DNA from: Vespa crabro
Lineage: Eukaryota; Arthropoda; Insecta; Hymenoptera; Vespidae
Reading direction: 5' to 3'
Assembly (NCBI RefSeq): GCF_910589235.1
Contig: NC_060963.1
Location: 7,269,001 to 7,333,000, forward strand
Length of the DNA: 64,000 nt
Shown: positions 1 to 13,750 of the stretch, one piece after another
Layout of the letters: every line of letters starts with the position of its first letter
Position numbering within the stretch: position 1 is the first letter of the stretch
Position numbers and translations under genes: made by a program
The notes under the pieces: model-generated
The model's input: the letters and a program-made list of their open reading frames with translations, nothing else
Databases searched by the model: none
Told to the model about the DNA's origin: nothing

Positions 1-372
1 TTAATTTAATAAAATTTTTAATCTAATATACATATTTGTGCATCACATTTTTTTGTTATGAAAATGACAAAATTACAAATAATTTTTGACTACAATTTGT
101 TTAAATGTTATATAAAAATAGATGATTAAAAATATATGTATTATAATAATCTGATAAGAATTTGTATTACGCAATTTTTTTATCGTAATAAATTTTAATA
201 AACAATGTATTAATAAACTATATTATTTATATTTTCATAACATTATTATTAACAAGACTTTGATAATAATTTTGCATTTATCAAAAAATCATTATATAAT
301 AAGGTAAAAATTTATGAACTTTTATACGTATAAATAATAATAGATCGATTTTTCTTTTTTTATTTTACTTAC
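1..372. other. AT-rich sequence at the left edge, probable intron
   Basis: Extremely AT-rich with no open frame worth calling. If the minus-strand exon at 373-579 is real, this stretch is the start of its first intron, because a perfect GTAAGT donor on the minus strand lies at 367-372. No RNA gene or repeat family is recognised. Confidence 0.4.
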
Positions 373-579
373 TTTTATTTTCGTCATATTTGCAGAAGAA
401 ATAGAAAATGTTCTCACAAATGAATATGTTAGCGTAGTACCTGTAAGATATCTCTCAATGGACTGATACGATGACGTGACACAGTTACTACCAAATTGAC
501 AAGGCGCAGTTCTTATAAAAAGTGTGTTTGCTCTTACGAACCGAAGGGGTAGAAACATGGCAACTACATTCATATTCAA
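373..579 (-). CDS. Possible first coding exon of a mitochondrial precursor protein (partial, runs off the left edge)
   Basis: An ATG-initiated minus-strand frame of 69 codons ends exactly at a perfect GTAAGT donor (phase 0, exon end at 373). The encoded N-terminus is rich in Arg, Ser, Thr and hydrophobic residues. It has a single acidic residue in its first 60 or so positions (the Glu of SIERYL) and contains the segment FVRTFSISS, which looks like a matrix-targeting presequence with an R-x-(F)-S type cleavage region. That is inference. The rest of the gene would lie left of the window, so the protein cannot be identified. Base composition is clearly less AT-rich than the flanks. Chance ORFs of this length do occur, so confidence is moderate to low. 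Confidence 0.35.
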
Positions 580-1449
580 TTGAATTTTAAAATCAAGTTT
601 TTTTTTCTTTTTTATTTCTTAATTTTTTGTCTAATTCTATTATCTTGTTATTTCTTCTATTGATTTACGTAAATGCTGCAATTGAAATAATCTCAGAACA
701 AGAATGTATCTGATAAAAAAGTAGAAAAAATCGTCATAATAAAAGTATTACCATCTTCCTTATCATTTAAAAAAATATTCTTCGGCCTTGGAATTTGTAC
801 TTTAAAATATCTTCAAGCAAATAGCGCGCGAACTTACATTACTGTATTCATTCTAAATTAAACAAGTATATATATATATATATATATGTTCTATGGCATA
901 TGTAGTCCACAAATAAAACATATATATGTACATGTAAGTATATGAAATATATTTTTACATATTTTTTTGATATGTCATCGATAATTATCAGAAATAGTAA
1001 TCAAAATTATTCGGTAATATAAAGTAAAATTAATATAAAATATGTAATTTTATTGGATAAATATCCAAATTTTTACGATTTTTAGTACTCAATTCTGACG
1101 TATATATGTGTGTACACATATACTTCATTCTTTTTTCTGCGATTATTGCGCCACTAGCGATCATATTGTTGAATAGTCACCTGTTGAATCCAACTAAATT
1201 CTATTAAACAATTATACAAATTTCTTTCATTTAATGTATAAAAATATTTAATCTTCATATAATTTCACTTATAATTATTTTATAATATATCTATGCTTCA
1301 TTAACATTTATTACACTACATATAAAGGTGATACAAAGAAGAATAAAAACACTTGTTTTACTTGGTAAATATTTTTTTTTCGATAACTTGTTAATAACAA
1401 TAACAATAATAATATTTATTATTTTACAAAATTAATATTATTAGAACAA
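580..1449. other. Intergenic, no gene seen
   Basis: AT-rich spacer between the candidate mitochondrial exon and the 3' end of PIG-C. It holds a short (TA)n run near 868-887 and homopolymer T tracts. No coding frame, tRNA or recognisable element was found. The right part presumably includes the PIG-C 3' untranslated region. Confidence 0.5.
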
Positions 1450-2271
1450 TTAGGAAATGATGATTGCTTCATCCCAAGGACCATAGATGTTATTTTTAAA
1501 TTGTTTACATCTAATATACCAAAGTGGACAGATGAAATGAATGAATACTATAACTATGATAAAAACATAGGAGCATACATTAGACATAGGTAATAACAAA
1601 TATACTGTTCCTATAGTTATTACGATTGATATAATTACTTTGTTATTTATGTGAGACAATAATATAGGAAATAGTACAAAAAATTGTACCGAAACAGTTA
1701 AAAGTGAAAATGCATGTAAAGGAGAAGCAAGTCTGGATGCTAACATCAATGAACCGAAAATAGATGAATTGATAGACAAGGAATCAGAAAAAAAGATTTC
1801 CGTAGAACCATATTTGTTAAATATTAAATGAGTGAGGAACATTAATATAGTCATAGCATATATTGTGTCAGTACTAATGGTTTCAGTTAATGTACGCAAA
1901 ACCGGTGATAAAATATATCCAAAAATAAGAAAAATTAAAGTCGTTCTAAGATCTTCTGACAGTCGCTTTGACATATTTAATATTTTTATATTATAAAATA
2001 AATACCCAAAAATGGTTAAAACTATTTCAGATATAATAATGACATTTGGTGTCGTCCATTCATTATATAACCAAATAAATATGATAACAAAGAGAACTGG
2101 AATACTTAAACGAATCGATATACTAGCACCTAAATTAATAGCTTCTAGTCTAGAAACATAATCCGATTTTACATTCTTACGTAATTCTGTCAAAAATGTG
2201 CTGTCTGTATAATTATCAGGTAAATCGGTAAATTCATAAAGGTTTTTCTTCCATTTTATATTAGTATACAT
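1450..2271 (-). CDS. PIG-C: Phosphatidylinositol N-acetylglucosaminyltransferase subunit C
   Basis: A single uninterrupted frame of 273 codons. The human protein is slightly longer, about 297 residues. PIG-C is a subunit of the ER-membrane GPI-GlcNAc transferase that adds GlcNAc to phosphatidylinositol, the first step of GPI-anchor synthesis. The family is recognised from an N-terminal WKKNLYE segment, the LPDNYTD-FLTELRKN region around residues 17-33, and the highly conserved SPVLRTLTETISTDTIYAM block near residues 117-135. About eight hydrophobic membrane segments fill the rest, as expected. The coding part has no intron. The first ATG opens the conserved N-terminus, so the start is secure. 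Its 5' side faces the Cul3 promoter across about 1.4 kb. Confidence 0.93.
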   Translation of the reverse strand: MYTNIKWKKNLYEFTDLPDNYTDSTFLTELRKNVKSDYVSRLEAINLGASISIRLSIPVLFVIIFIWLYNEWTTPNVIIISEIVLTIFGYLFYNIKILNMSKRLSEDLRTTLIFLIFGYILSPVLRTLTETISTDTIYAMTILMFLTHLIFNKYGSTEIFFSDSLSINSSIFGSLMLASRLASPLHAFSLLTVSVQFFVLFPILLSHINNKVIISIVITIGTVYLLLPMSNVCSYVFIIVIVFIHFICPLWYIRCKQFKNNIYGPWDEAIIIS

Positions 2272-3718
2272 TTCATATATATTAATTTCTAAACCATCAA
2301 TGTAATTATAAATGTAATTGAAACATATCTTTTTGCTTGTATAACAAGTGAATATTGGAACTGAAAATTGTAAGATATTTATAATGGAAATATATTGTAA
2401 ACTTAAATTATTATTTTAATAATGAAAAATATATAATACGTTTATCACTTACTTGACCTTATATTCGGCAACTTTATGTAAAATTATTAGGTTATAAATA
2501 AAAATAATATTAATTTGATTTATTATAAGGCCAACATATATCTGGAATTTATCTCCTGTTTCTATGATTTGAAAGCAGTTTTGAACGTTTGAAGGAACTC
2601 AGCCAATACAACATATATATACATATGTGTATATATATATATATATACATTTCCATGAAATATCCAATGTAAATAAAGAACGTTGATTGGATGACTAGTT
2701 TGATACGACAAAATATTGTTTAATATCATCCACTCGGGACATTTTTATATTCAAAATGTCTATTTGCCTTATAAAAGAATGTTTTACTTGTATATATGAA
2801 ATAATGACAAAAAAGGAAACAAATTTTGTTTTATATAATAAAATTTTATTATATCCTTCATTGTTCTGTACGAATCAAAAATGAAAATAATTATTTAAAA
2901 AAATCAAATAAGAATTAAAAATAAGTAAAATTGAATCATCTAAATACAATAATCAGAGAATTGATGAAGTTACATCTAGAGTATCCAGTACATAGTACAT
3001 ACATACATACATATTGGTGGAATATACGGTTCCGTTATGCCATCTGTTGTTTAAGAAAGATGCAGTCAAGAGAGAAGTCGTGTATCCACGTATACCGTTT
3101 ATCGTGGGTATTGGTTGGTGGTCTGGATACATGAATAGATAGTGCACAAGTAATCAGGCTCGTAAAATCAGATTAAACCTTATATTCGAATAGTCGTTGA
3201 ACAGTTTTGTTAGAACATTAACTAAATTATTAGGAAATTGTTAACACTCTTGAAAATATTATCATAGTCGATAAAAACAATAGTACCGATAGCCGGACAC
3301 AACAACGGACGCTTTCTATGTGTACGCGTTTTCCCTATGATCCGCCGCACAACTCTGTTCTATCATTTCTTTCTTGCATTTTCTCCCCCTTGCCCGTCAA
3401 CCCTTAACTATCTTCCCCCATTTCGGTGTGTACGAGTATGAAGAGTATCTCGATTTCTTGTCAAGTCCTTCGTCTTAATAAATGTACGCGCCAGTGATAA
3501 AGGTTTACGAAACTTAACTACATAGAATATATCGCGTGTAGTGTCGAGCGCGATTTAACCTTGTGAAGCCGATCCTCGGCTGTTTTTCAATGCGCGAATG
3601 AAGAATATTCGGTTCATTTAAGAGTGGTATGTCAATGTGTATACACAGTACGACATTACCGTAGGCGAAGAGAAGAGGATATACTTTTCAAAAATTCTTC
3701 TTGAACATTTAATTCGAC
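2272..3718. promoter_or_regulatory. Divergent intergenic region between PIG-C and Cul3, with Cul3 5' UTR
   Basis: The shared upstream region of PIG-C (leftward) and Cul3 (rightward). The left part is AT-rich with a (TA)n run near 2629-2647 and TACATA repeats near 2995-3012. From about 3290 to 3718 the composition becomes clearly more GC- and CpG-rich, as is common for insect housekeeping promoters and 5' untranslated regions, so Cul3 transcription probably starts there. No TATA box or Inr was assigned with confidence. Short ORFs here (2931-3147 on both strands) look accidental. Confidence 0.45.
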
Positions 3719-6700
3719 ATGATGAAGAGCAGTGCTTTGCCAAAGAAGGAGGGCAAAATGCGTATACGTGCTTTTCCGGTAAGAAATTTTATACCTTAAT
3801 ATCTGTCTAGACGAGATGTAAAAGAAAGAAAGAAATAAAAAAAGAAACAGAGAGTATAATCAAGCTATTAAATATATCACGTAGCCAACTCACATTCACA
3901 CACAGCACGCACGTATCACACTCACATATAACTTTTCCATTATAATGTTTTCACAAATTATTCACAAAATTTCCTTTATTATGATTTCTAATATTAATAA
4001 ATTCGATCAAAAATCATGTGATTGCTCGTTGACACTAAGTAATGTAATATCATTGTCACGATGCATATATCGTACACTCTCGCTATCATTTTACTACTTT
4101 GACTTTTCTCATTATTGCCGTGTAATTATATTCGAATGACAAAGTATTTTAGAAATATTATAGGACATATGCATGTCTTAATTAAATCAAATATATTTCT
4201 ACAAATTATGCTTCTTTTGAACTTTTTTGTTTTATTTCTTGAATGTTATTGAATAGGTTAAGTGAATTCGTAAATAATATATTAATTTTTGTTATTTGCA
4301 ATTTAACTTCCTTCTTACTTTTATATACTTTATAGAATTATTAATTCGTATGTTTATATATAAACAGGATTAAAGTTAATTGCATTTAAATGCTAAATTT
4401 CCTGTTTAAATGGATTGTTCTCTTTTTTCATCTTCCAATATTATAGTTTACACAGTTCCTATATGAATTTATGATAGTTCACATGTAATATAAGTTTATG
4501 ATTTGATTTGACAGAAAAATCAATATAAAACTTAAAAAGTCTTAGTATAGTATATGTCAGATATATTACTTCGCAATATATATATGTTGGTATTTTAGAA
4601 TAAAAATATTTATAAATATTTAAAAAATATTTAAAGTTCTTAATGTAAAGACAAGTATAAATGAGAAAATTTGTTAATTTATAACCTTAATTTGAGACAA
4701 TTGTTGCTATAACGACAAAAAAGTAAATAAAATTTGAAGTTTAAATTTTACTATCTTTAGAGAGAACTGCAATTTTGTCTTTTAGGTAATAAAGCTTCAA
4801 TACGTAAGATGTAATGCGTAAGCATTGATACAAACAGGTAAAATTCGCATTGAGAGAAATAGTATAACATTGATTAAATATATGAGTGTTCAAGAGGATA
4901 AATTATGTTGTCAATGTTACGTGTGTTATTCTTTTTCATGGGATCATATTCCGTTAAGTAGAACTAATATATGATTATGAAATATTCTCATATTTCAGTT
5001 TTTAATAAATTTTTCTTAATATTTGAATTTTCTTTTATGCATATTAAATTTTATATATCTTACCATTATATTTATTTTGATTATATCATTGAAATATTTA
5101 TGGTTATATATTTATTATAATGATGTTTTATAATAAATTTGCATAATATAGATAGATCCATTGATTATTAAAAATAAATTTATGTAATGCATATTTATAC
5201 AATTGAATTAAGGAAAAAACGTAATAAGGAGGAAAATTAAATTGTAATAAAAAGAAAACAAAGAAATGTCAAATTTAAGAATCTATTTAATCATATTGAA
5301 GAAATACAGATGGTAAAGGAAAACATTCATGGTGAAATAAACATGAATAGTGCAAATACCTTTCTTATTACCAATACCCCTGTGAGAAAGTGTATCTATT
5401 ATACATTCATTTATTTTATATCATAAAAATGTATTTGTGTGATTTTTATAATTGTAACTTTTAAAAGTATGTTGCATAAGTTAAAAATTAAAAATTTAAC
5501 ATATATTTAAAATCTTAAATACTTGTTTGTATCATAGTATTTGTTGTATATCATAATTTTTGTATTATAGACGACTATGGATGAAAAGTATGTAGAAACT
5601 ATTTGGACCTTACTTAAAAATGCCATCCAAGAAATACAGAAGAAAAATAACTCTGGTCTTAGTTTTGAAGAATTATATCGTAATGCATATACTATGGTTT
5701 TGCATAAATATGGTGAACGCCTTTATACAGGATTAAAAGAAGTTGTAACCCAACATCTTGAAAATAAAGTACGAGATGATGTTTTATATTCCCTTCATAA
5801 TAACTTTTTACAAACGTTAAATCAAGCATGGAATGACCATACAACTTCAATGGTAATGATCAGGGATATTTTAATGTATATGGATAGAGTTTATGTACAA
5901 CAAAATGATGTGGACAACGTATATAATTTAGGACTTATCATATTTCGAGATCAGGTAATACTTTTATAGCTATCTGTAATATTTTATAATATAAAATGAT
6001 TTCTTTAATAAAATTTTTGTAAGTAAAAAGAGTATATTATAGGTGGTTAGATATGGTTGTGTAAGAGATCATCTGAGAGATACATTATTAGGTATGGTAT
6101 CAAGAGAACGACATGGTGAAGTTGTTGACAGAATTGCAATCAAAAATGCATGTCATATGTTAATGTTACTTGGCATTAATAGTCGTCAAGTTTATGAAGA
6201 AGATTTCGAAAGACCTTTTTTACAACAAAGTGCAGAATTTTACAGAGTAAGTATCTATAAAATTATATTTGATTACCTTCTTGTAATTCTTATTTATAAA
6301 CAAAAGATACATTTTCTTAATGTCTTTTCTAGATTGAATCTCAAAAGTTTTTAGCAGAAAATAGTGCATCTGTTTATATAAAAAAAGTAGAAGCAAGAAT
6401 TTATGAAGAATCAGAAAGAGCGAAACACTATTTAGATGAATCTACAGAACCACGGATAGTTGAAGTTGTGGAAGAAGAACTAATCAAAATTCATATGAAG
6501 ACAATTGTTGAGGTATAGTTTTTTTCTTTTTTTAATACAAATAGAGGACATCTTGATAATTTTATTTTTATTAACAGATGGAGAATAGCGGTGTTGTACA
6601 CATGCTTAAAAATCAGAAAACAGAGGACCTTAGTTGTATGTATAAATTATTTTCAAGAGTGACAGATGGTTTACGAACAGTTTTTGACTGTGTATCTCAG

Positions 6701-9601
6701 TTCCTTAAAGAACGAGGACGTGCTATGGTTCAAGAGGAGCATGAATCAACAACAAATGCTGTGCTCTTCGTACAAAATTTATTGGACTTAAAAGATCGTT
6801 TTGATCATTTTCTTCATTACTCATTTAATAATGATAAACTTTTTAAACAAATGATATCTTCAGATTTTGAATACTTCCTCAATTTAAATACTAAAAGTCC
6901 AGAATATTTATCTCTATTTATAGATGATAAATTGAAAAAAGGTTCTAAAGGGGTCAGTTTTACTTTACACTGCCTCCTTGGTAGATTTTTTAATGATTAT
7001 GATTCTAAAATATAAAATAATTTTAGATGACTGAACAAGAAATTGAAGGAATTCTGGACAAAACTATGGTTTTATTTAGATTTCTTCAAGAAAAAGATGT
7101 TTTTGAACGGTACTATAAACAACATCTAGCAAAACGTCTTCTTTTAAATAAATCAGTATCAGATGATAGTGAAAAAAACATGATATCTAAACTTAAGGTA
7201 TTACAAATATAATAACTAAACTAATTTTAATGATTTTTTTCAAATTTCTTTTTTTTTTAAATAAATCAGTAAATATTATTTATTTTAATAATTAATTACA
7301 TGTTGCAAAAGTCATATGTATATTTAAAACTTATAGCAAGAAGAAACAACATTCTGCATAAAAATATTTGTTAAAACTTTCACAGTAGAATATTATTTCA
7401 ATGAAAATATTGTTCCTGAAAATTTCTTTGTATATAAATTATCAGTTTTAAAATGTATCTAATATACGTTGTTTTGTAATTTGTGATTACTATAGACTGA
7501 ATGTGGATGTCAATTTACATCCAAATTAGAAGGCATGTTTAAGGATATAACAGTTAGTAATACTATTATGGACGAATTTAAGGATCACGTTCTTACTTCT
7601 GGGGTAAGATTTCATAAATAATTGTTTCAATATTCGCGGAAAATCTAATTTGTTTCGTTAATTTTTGATCGAATATCTCCTATATCATAGTTTTATTGTT
7701 TTTATTTACATTCCTAAGACAAGTTTATATGGTGTGGATATAAGTGTAAGAGTACTCACAACTGGTTTTTGGCCAACACAATCTGCTACTCCTAAGTGTA
7801 ATTTACCTGGTGCACCACGAGGTGCATTTGATGCCTTTAGACGTTTCTATCTTGCTAAACATACAGGACGTCAATTGACACTGCAGCCACAATTAGGTTG
7901 GTACTTAGTATTTTACTAAGTTTAGAAATGATTATAAAATATATTATAAATTGTTTACAGGATCTGCAGACCTAAATGCTATATTTAGTGGTCCAAGGAG
8001 AGAAGAGAGTAGTTGCGGAGGATTAGATACGCCGTCTTCTTCTAATTCCATTGGAAATGGAAATAGCAATGGGAGCAATAGTCTGTTAAGTCAAAGAAGC
8101 AGTATATGTGCCAGTACAAGAAAGCATATAATTCAAGTTTCAACTTACCAAATGTGTGTGTTGATGCTTTTCAACAAAAGAGAAAGATTGACATATGAAG
8201 TTAGTATTTAATATAACTTTTTATTTATTTATTTAATTTTATTTACTCTTTTTTTATATTTATCGTATATAATATAATATATTGTTGTATATGTTAATTT
8301 TAAATATATAAATACGATCGTGTATACAAACACATACATATATGTGTTTATGTATGTATGTACGTATGTACGTAAATATATATATATATAAATACATTGT
8401 GTAGGAAATTCAAGGTGAAACCGATATTCCAGAGAGAGACTTGGTTAGAGCTCTGCAATCTCTTGCAATGGGCAAAGCTACACAGAGGGTATTACTCAAA
8501 TATCCTCGAACCAAAGAAATTGAACCTTCACATTACTTCTGTGTAAATAATAGTTTCACCAGCAAATTACACAGGTATATTTAATTAATTAATGATAAAA
8601 GCAAAAATGAAAATTTTTCTAAAGTTACATTTTTGCTTAGAGCAAGTTTATTGCATAATTTTTTGATTTTTTATATGAAAGGGATTTTCTATTACATATT
8701 TATTACGTTTTATTATTTTGTTTTATTATAGAAAATGTGAAATGGAAATTAATATTTTGTATATTATATTAATTAATAAATATATTTATACTTTTTATAT
8801 ATTATACTTAAAATATATTTTTAATGTAATATTATCGTACAATATATATTTGCTTATTGAATCAATAATCTAACAAAATATCGCAATTTTGATTAAAAAG
8901 TGATATCTATTATATATAATATAATAGTTAGCAGTAACAAATTGCAAAGATTTATGTAAAAAAATATTTTCAAAAAGCTCATGTCTTATTCATTCAACTC
9001 TTGTGTTTTTTAATGAATACATTTGATTTATTAAACTTTCAGATTTTTAAGACAATATACTCGTTATTATAAATATTAAAAAATAAATATAAGATGTATC
9101 TGCTATATTACTAATAAACATATACTTCTTTGTGAAGAGTAAAGATCCAGACTGTAGCAGCAAAGGGAGAATCGGAGCCGGAGAGAAGAGAAATGCGTAA
9201 TAAAGTCGACGAAGACCGGAAGCATGAAATCGAAGCAGCTATTGTGCGTATCATGAAAGCTCGAAAACGTATGCCGGTGAGTATAATTAAGTTTTTACAT
9301 ATCAGATATTATTAAGTTTGCTAAGGATTGTTAAGATATATATATATGTGTGTGCGTGTATATATATATATCTGTTTTTATTTTAGCATAACATACTCGT
9401 AACTGAAGTGACGGAGCAATTAAAAGGTCGTTTCTTGCCTTCTCCAGTTATCATTAAAAAGCGTATCGAAGGTTTAATTGAACGAGAGTACTTAGCTCGT
9501 ACGACGGAGGATAGGTATGTTCACAAAATATATAGAATAATTTATTTATTTAATATAAATTCTCTTTTACTTATAGGAAAGTATATACGTACGTTGCTTA
9601 A
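3719..9601 (+). CDS. Cul3: Cullin-3, scaffold of BTB-type CRL3 ubiquitin ligases
   Basis: Thirteen coding exons, all with GT-AG borders: 3719-3778, 5571-5954, 6043-6246, 6333-6512, 6578-6952, 7027-7197, 7496-7603, 7719-7896, 7961-8199, 8405-8574, 9138-9276, 9387-9514, 9577-9601. The phases close to 786 aa (human 768). Cullin-3 bridges BTB-domain substrate adaptors, bound by the N-terminal cullin repeats, to RBX1 and an E2, bound by the C-terminal cullin-homology domain. Diagnostic stretches are KMRIRAFP and MDEKYV at the N-terminus, SFNNDKLFKQ-like sequence in the middle, VLTTGFWPTQSATPKC in the 4-helix/α-β region, and the C-terminal REYLARTTEDRKVYTYVA. The neddylation lysine sits in IVRIMKARK (about K730). 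Exon 9 carries a Ser/Asn/Gly-rich insert before STRKHII. Intron 1 is long (1.8 kb), and intron 10 is 563 bp with nothing recognisable. Confidence 0.97.
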
Positions 9602-11965
9602 TGCTGAGTTCAAATATTGGAACTGTACAAAAGTGTAAGTAATTTGTAATAATGTATACCATCTAATTATATCATCGATTCATTATACTTTACACAAATT
9701 AATTTCCATTATTATTGATATATCAATACTTTCATCATCATCACCATCATCTATAATGTGTAAGAATCATTATCATCACCACTATTGCTTTCTCCATGTA
9801 ATAGTTATATACTTGGCATTCTATATCAACAAGGAACATTTTTCTCTAGTAGAAGGTTTGTCTATTTGGATTAGTAAAACGAATTTGTGAATTAATTTCT
9901 CTGTAGTATCAACTGCCATTTTATATTTTAGGTTGAAAAGATGTACTTACGGCATTGTAAATGGTAATTCTGCCGATTTCATTTTCTTTTATAATAAAAT
10001 TATAATTGGATTTCTATAAATAAATTTCTGTTAATTTTTTTTTCTTTTTTTTTTTATACTTAATTTTCTATACAAAAACATATAACGTGCGATGCAAATA
10101 GTTGTAAATAAACTAAAAGAAAATATACAGATACAAATTTATAAAAAGGAAGAAAAAAAAATAGAGTAAAGTTTGTAATACCGTTTGTTTATGGATGTCA
10201 CAACCTATGATGACTCAATAACACACGGTATTATCGTATTATAAACTTAAGAATTAATATTAATTATATGAAGGATGTATGTGGGAAACATATTAAACCT
10301 AGAATTTAAAGTAGAATTTGAGTACAGCATAATTCATTTAAAATAATGTCGAACATATTGTGAAAGTCATTATGTTGATGAAAGACGTTTCTCGTTGGTT
10401 AATGAATGCCTAAAATATCAAAATATTAAAATAGATCATTAAAAAATTGATTAGTTTGGTGGGAAAAATCGATGCACATTGAAAGCACCATTTGTAATAT
10501 ATCGAATTTCGCACAGATGCTATTTGCTTTTTCTAGATATTATTTATTTTAGTTGGAACATATAAAGAAATGTGATGACATTCATTAGTTCACTGCTAAT
10601 TCCATTTTGATGAATAAACAATGTAAAATTGATATAAGAATCACGATACATTATTATTTTATTATAGTATGTGTAATTCTTATTTTTGATTATTGTAGTT
10701 ACTTAAAAATAACAAGCAAACAAATTTACTTTACTTATATTATTTTATTTAAAAACAAATGTGTTATTGAAAAAAAATGTGTTTTGTATTACATACTGAA
10801 TATCAATATATTATCAAAAGACGCGATCTGTGATTAAAGAAACTCGCATTGAGATGATATAATTAAAACAATATCAGAATTAGCGGAGCAATGTAATAAA
10901 CCTTTGATTTAAAATTGTCTGATTATGTTTTGTTACATTCCACTTTTTATAGTTGATAAGAGAATTTCTTAGGAATTAAAAAAAAAGAATGAAACATAAT
11001 CTACATACAGTAATTTTGTTCTCGTTTCGTTAATTCTTTTGAGTCTGAAATCTCCAATGTATGTAAATTTAATCTGCTATAAAAAGAATGTAACACGGCA
11101 GACGCAACCCAAACGCTACATATTCGAATACATTATTAAATCTAAGACTGTTGCGAATTATTAAAGAAAAAGAAGAAAAAGAATGACCACATTTATGTCA
11201 CTCTCAATGATTCTAAATCTTTTTTCTTTCAAAATCTATTTACATTATAAACTAAAAATATGTAATAAGTATATTTGCATGCAATTTGTCAAAACATGTA
11301 TTTTGAAATTTAGATATTCATATCTTACTACAAAATAAAAATGCCAATATTCTTTTACAAAAAATAAATGCCAATATAATATCGAAACGCATGTAGTTAT
11401 GGATGTGGAAAAAAATGAAAACGGACTGTAGAAATAAATTACTTGAAATTATAATAAGTTAACGTTAAAGTTAATAATATCCATCTATTCGTTCGTGTGC
11501 TTTTAAACACTACTGTTTGTTAGTCCCCATACATGGTTTATATATAAGATAATCAATACGCCAAACTACGTCACGCGGTTATTCAAGTTTGAACGAAGTA
11601 TCTTATTGTAAAGTGTACATGTGCGTATATCTAAGCGTCAAAGCTTTTAAGATAAATGAATATGAAAAAATAAAAAAGTAAATACGTCTCGTAATTTCTA
11701 TTGTGCTTTCATGTGTATCAAATTATTGAACAATAATTTATGATATATTGTTCCAGTTCCATAAATTAATTAACGTCATTAATCTTTTCCACCCAGCTTA
11801 TCGATTGAATGGTTTAATTACTCATCGACTTCGGTACATTACAACGTGTTTATTGTAGTACGCCAAAATGTGGGATCTTCGAAACTGTAAGACATGCAGA
11901 GTTGTTAAGTGGGCTAATATACATGCATGAGCTTGAATAAAAATGAAGAACATTAAAAAGAAAAG

Positions 11966-11996
<31 letters not shown>

Positions 11997-13438
11997 CAAC
12001 ATAACACTCAACGATGTTACCCCAGCTCATGTATTATAGAAAAAAAGGAAACAAATCTGCAAATGTCATATTTTTTATTTTCATTTATACCTTCTTTATT
12101 TATTACGATAGAATTTTAATATGTCAATAAAATTTTTTCTCTTTCTTACATAAAAAAGAAAACTTAATAAAAATAAAAATCTTTACAAAGATTTTTTGTC
12201 TTCATAATATAATATATTTACCTAGCTCAGTTTTTGTATGAATTTAAATAAAAACGCATCTGTGAAAATTAAAGTTAAAAGATAGAGATGATTGACATAC
12301 CTGTAAATTAAAGATTAATCCCTTATAGCCTATTAATAATATTTATATTATTTCATTTGGATTTTAATCAAGACTATATTATTCAATGTCAGAAATGTTC
12401 AGTATTTGTAATGATAATAGATCTAATTCTTCCAGTTATTGTAAAAAATACGAAGAAAAAAATGAAAGACCAACGAGTTGTTCATACTGTATACCGCTAC
12501 ATATAGACATATTACAAAATCTTCATATCATTTGTTAAAGTCATAATGAACTATGAATATACGTAATCTAACTTCGTAAATAAATAATTAATCGAGAAAA
12601 TTCATTTTATTTATTCTTGAAATAATTTCTATGATATAACGCGATCGTATAAATATTTATATTGAAAACAAAAAATCTTACAATGCTTCTATTAGCACTA
12701 CACATTTTTATAACTTTATGATCGAATAATAATATTAATCTTTATTAATCTGTTTTTATCAGAAATTCCAGAAATAAATTTAAATAAATCAGAGTCTCTA
12801 TCGATGAAAACGATATAGTGTCGCTAATGTAAATATACAATTTTATTTTCATATATAGCTTTGATATTACTTATTTTATGGAAAAAAATGTTTAGTAGCA
12901 CCTTATTTTTATCTTCAATAGAAAAAGTGTCTGTGTGTATATTGTTATCTCAAACTATAATTCTTATTTAAAAAATACACATTTTACGGAAGTTTAATAT
13001 TCTTATTATTCTTGTGTATTTATATATTTTCTTAAAGTTCATTACGATTTAAATAATATAAAGAAGTATATATATTTTTTACGTTATGTCATATTGTAAT
13101 ATTAAATACCATCTTGTACATCCATATAGGTTTCTTTATAAACTCTACTGTAAAAGTAGATTTTTTGGAAAGCATTTATAAGTCACAAGAAATATATAGA
13201 AATAGTTTGCAATCTTCTTAAATAAAAGTGAATTAATGTTAAGAAAAATTATCATTATCCATTATTAAGAGAATGCATGAGTTTATAATATTGTCATTTC
13301 CATTATGTGCTGGATATAACAGTGCAAAGATAAAGTTAGAGAAATCATAAAAATTATGGCAATTAATATAAATATGATTCGTATGTTAATGACGAGTATC
13401 TACAATAGACATCAATTTTCTAAAACAATTCTTTAAGA
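9602..13438. other. Gene-poor AT-rich region, left part probably Cul3 3' UTR
   Basis: No protein or RNA gene could be supported. The first few hundred bases are expected to contain the Cul3 3' untranslated region. CAT/ATC-rich simple sequence occurs near 9735-9780, a poly(T) stretch near 10037-10057, and a poly(A) tract at about 11970-11996. Short ORFs are low-complexity and shared by both strands. The sequence may hold regulatory elements, but none is recognised by motif. Confidence 0.5.
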
Positions 13439-13750
13439 CAGTGTTTCTCAAACTTTTTGTTCTATGTATCTTCGGGCATGTATATGTAACTGGCGTAACT
13501 CTTGTATAGATAGATACAACTATAGTCATAGTATAAAAATGGGAATAAAATAAAACATACATATATATACACATCAAATTTTGTATTCATAAACTACATA
13601 CAGGGTCTTAGAAGGTTTGACCTATACTTTAGGACTTCAGGAGTGTATCGAAATTTTCTTTTTAGTTTTGTTTGAGCTTTCACGGCGTACCTAAAAAGTT
13701 TTTTACTACGTATCCCCAAGGGATACACGTACCACATTTGAGAAACACTG
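13439..13750. mobile_element. hAT-like MITE (non-autonomous DNA transposon)
   Basis: A 312-bp element with 14-bp perfect terminal inverted repeats: CAGTGTTTCTCAAA at the left end and its complement at 13737-13750. Ends beginning CAGTG followed by TTTCTCAAA are typical of hAT-superfamily elements. The interior has no open transposase frame. The flanking 8-mers (13431-13438 and 13751-13758) do not match, so the expected 8-bp target-site duplication is not visible. The copy is old, or its boundary is slightly different. Subterminal sequence containing GGGATACACGTACCAC also looks hAT-like. Confidence 0.65.
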
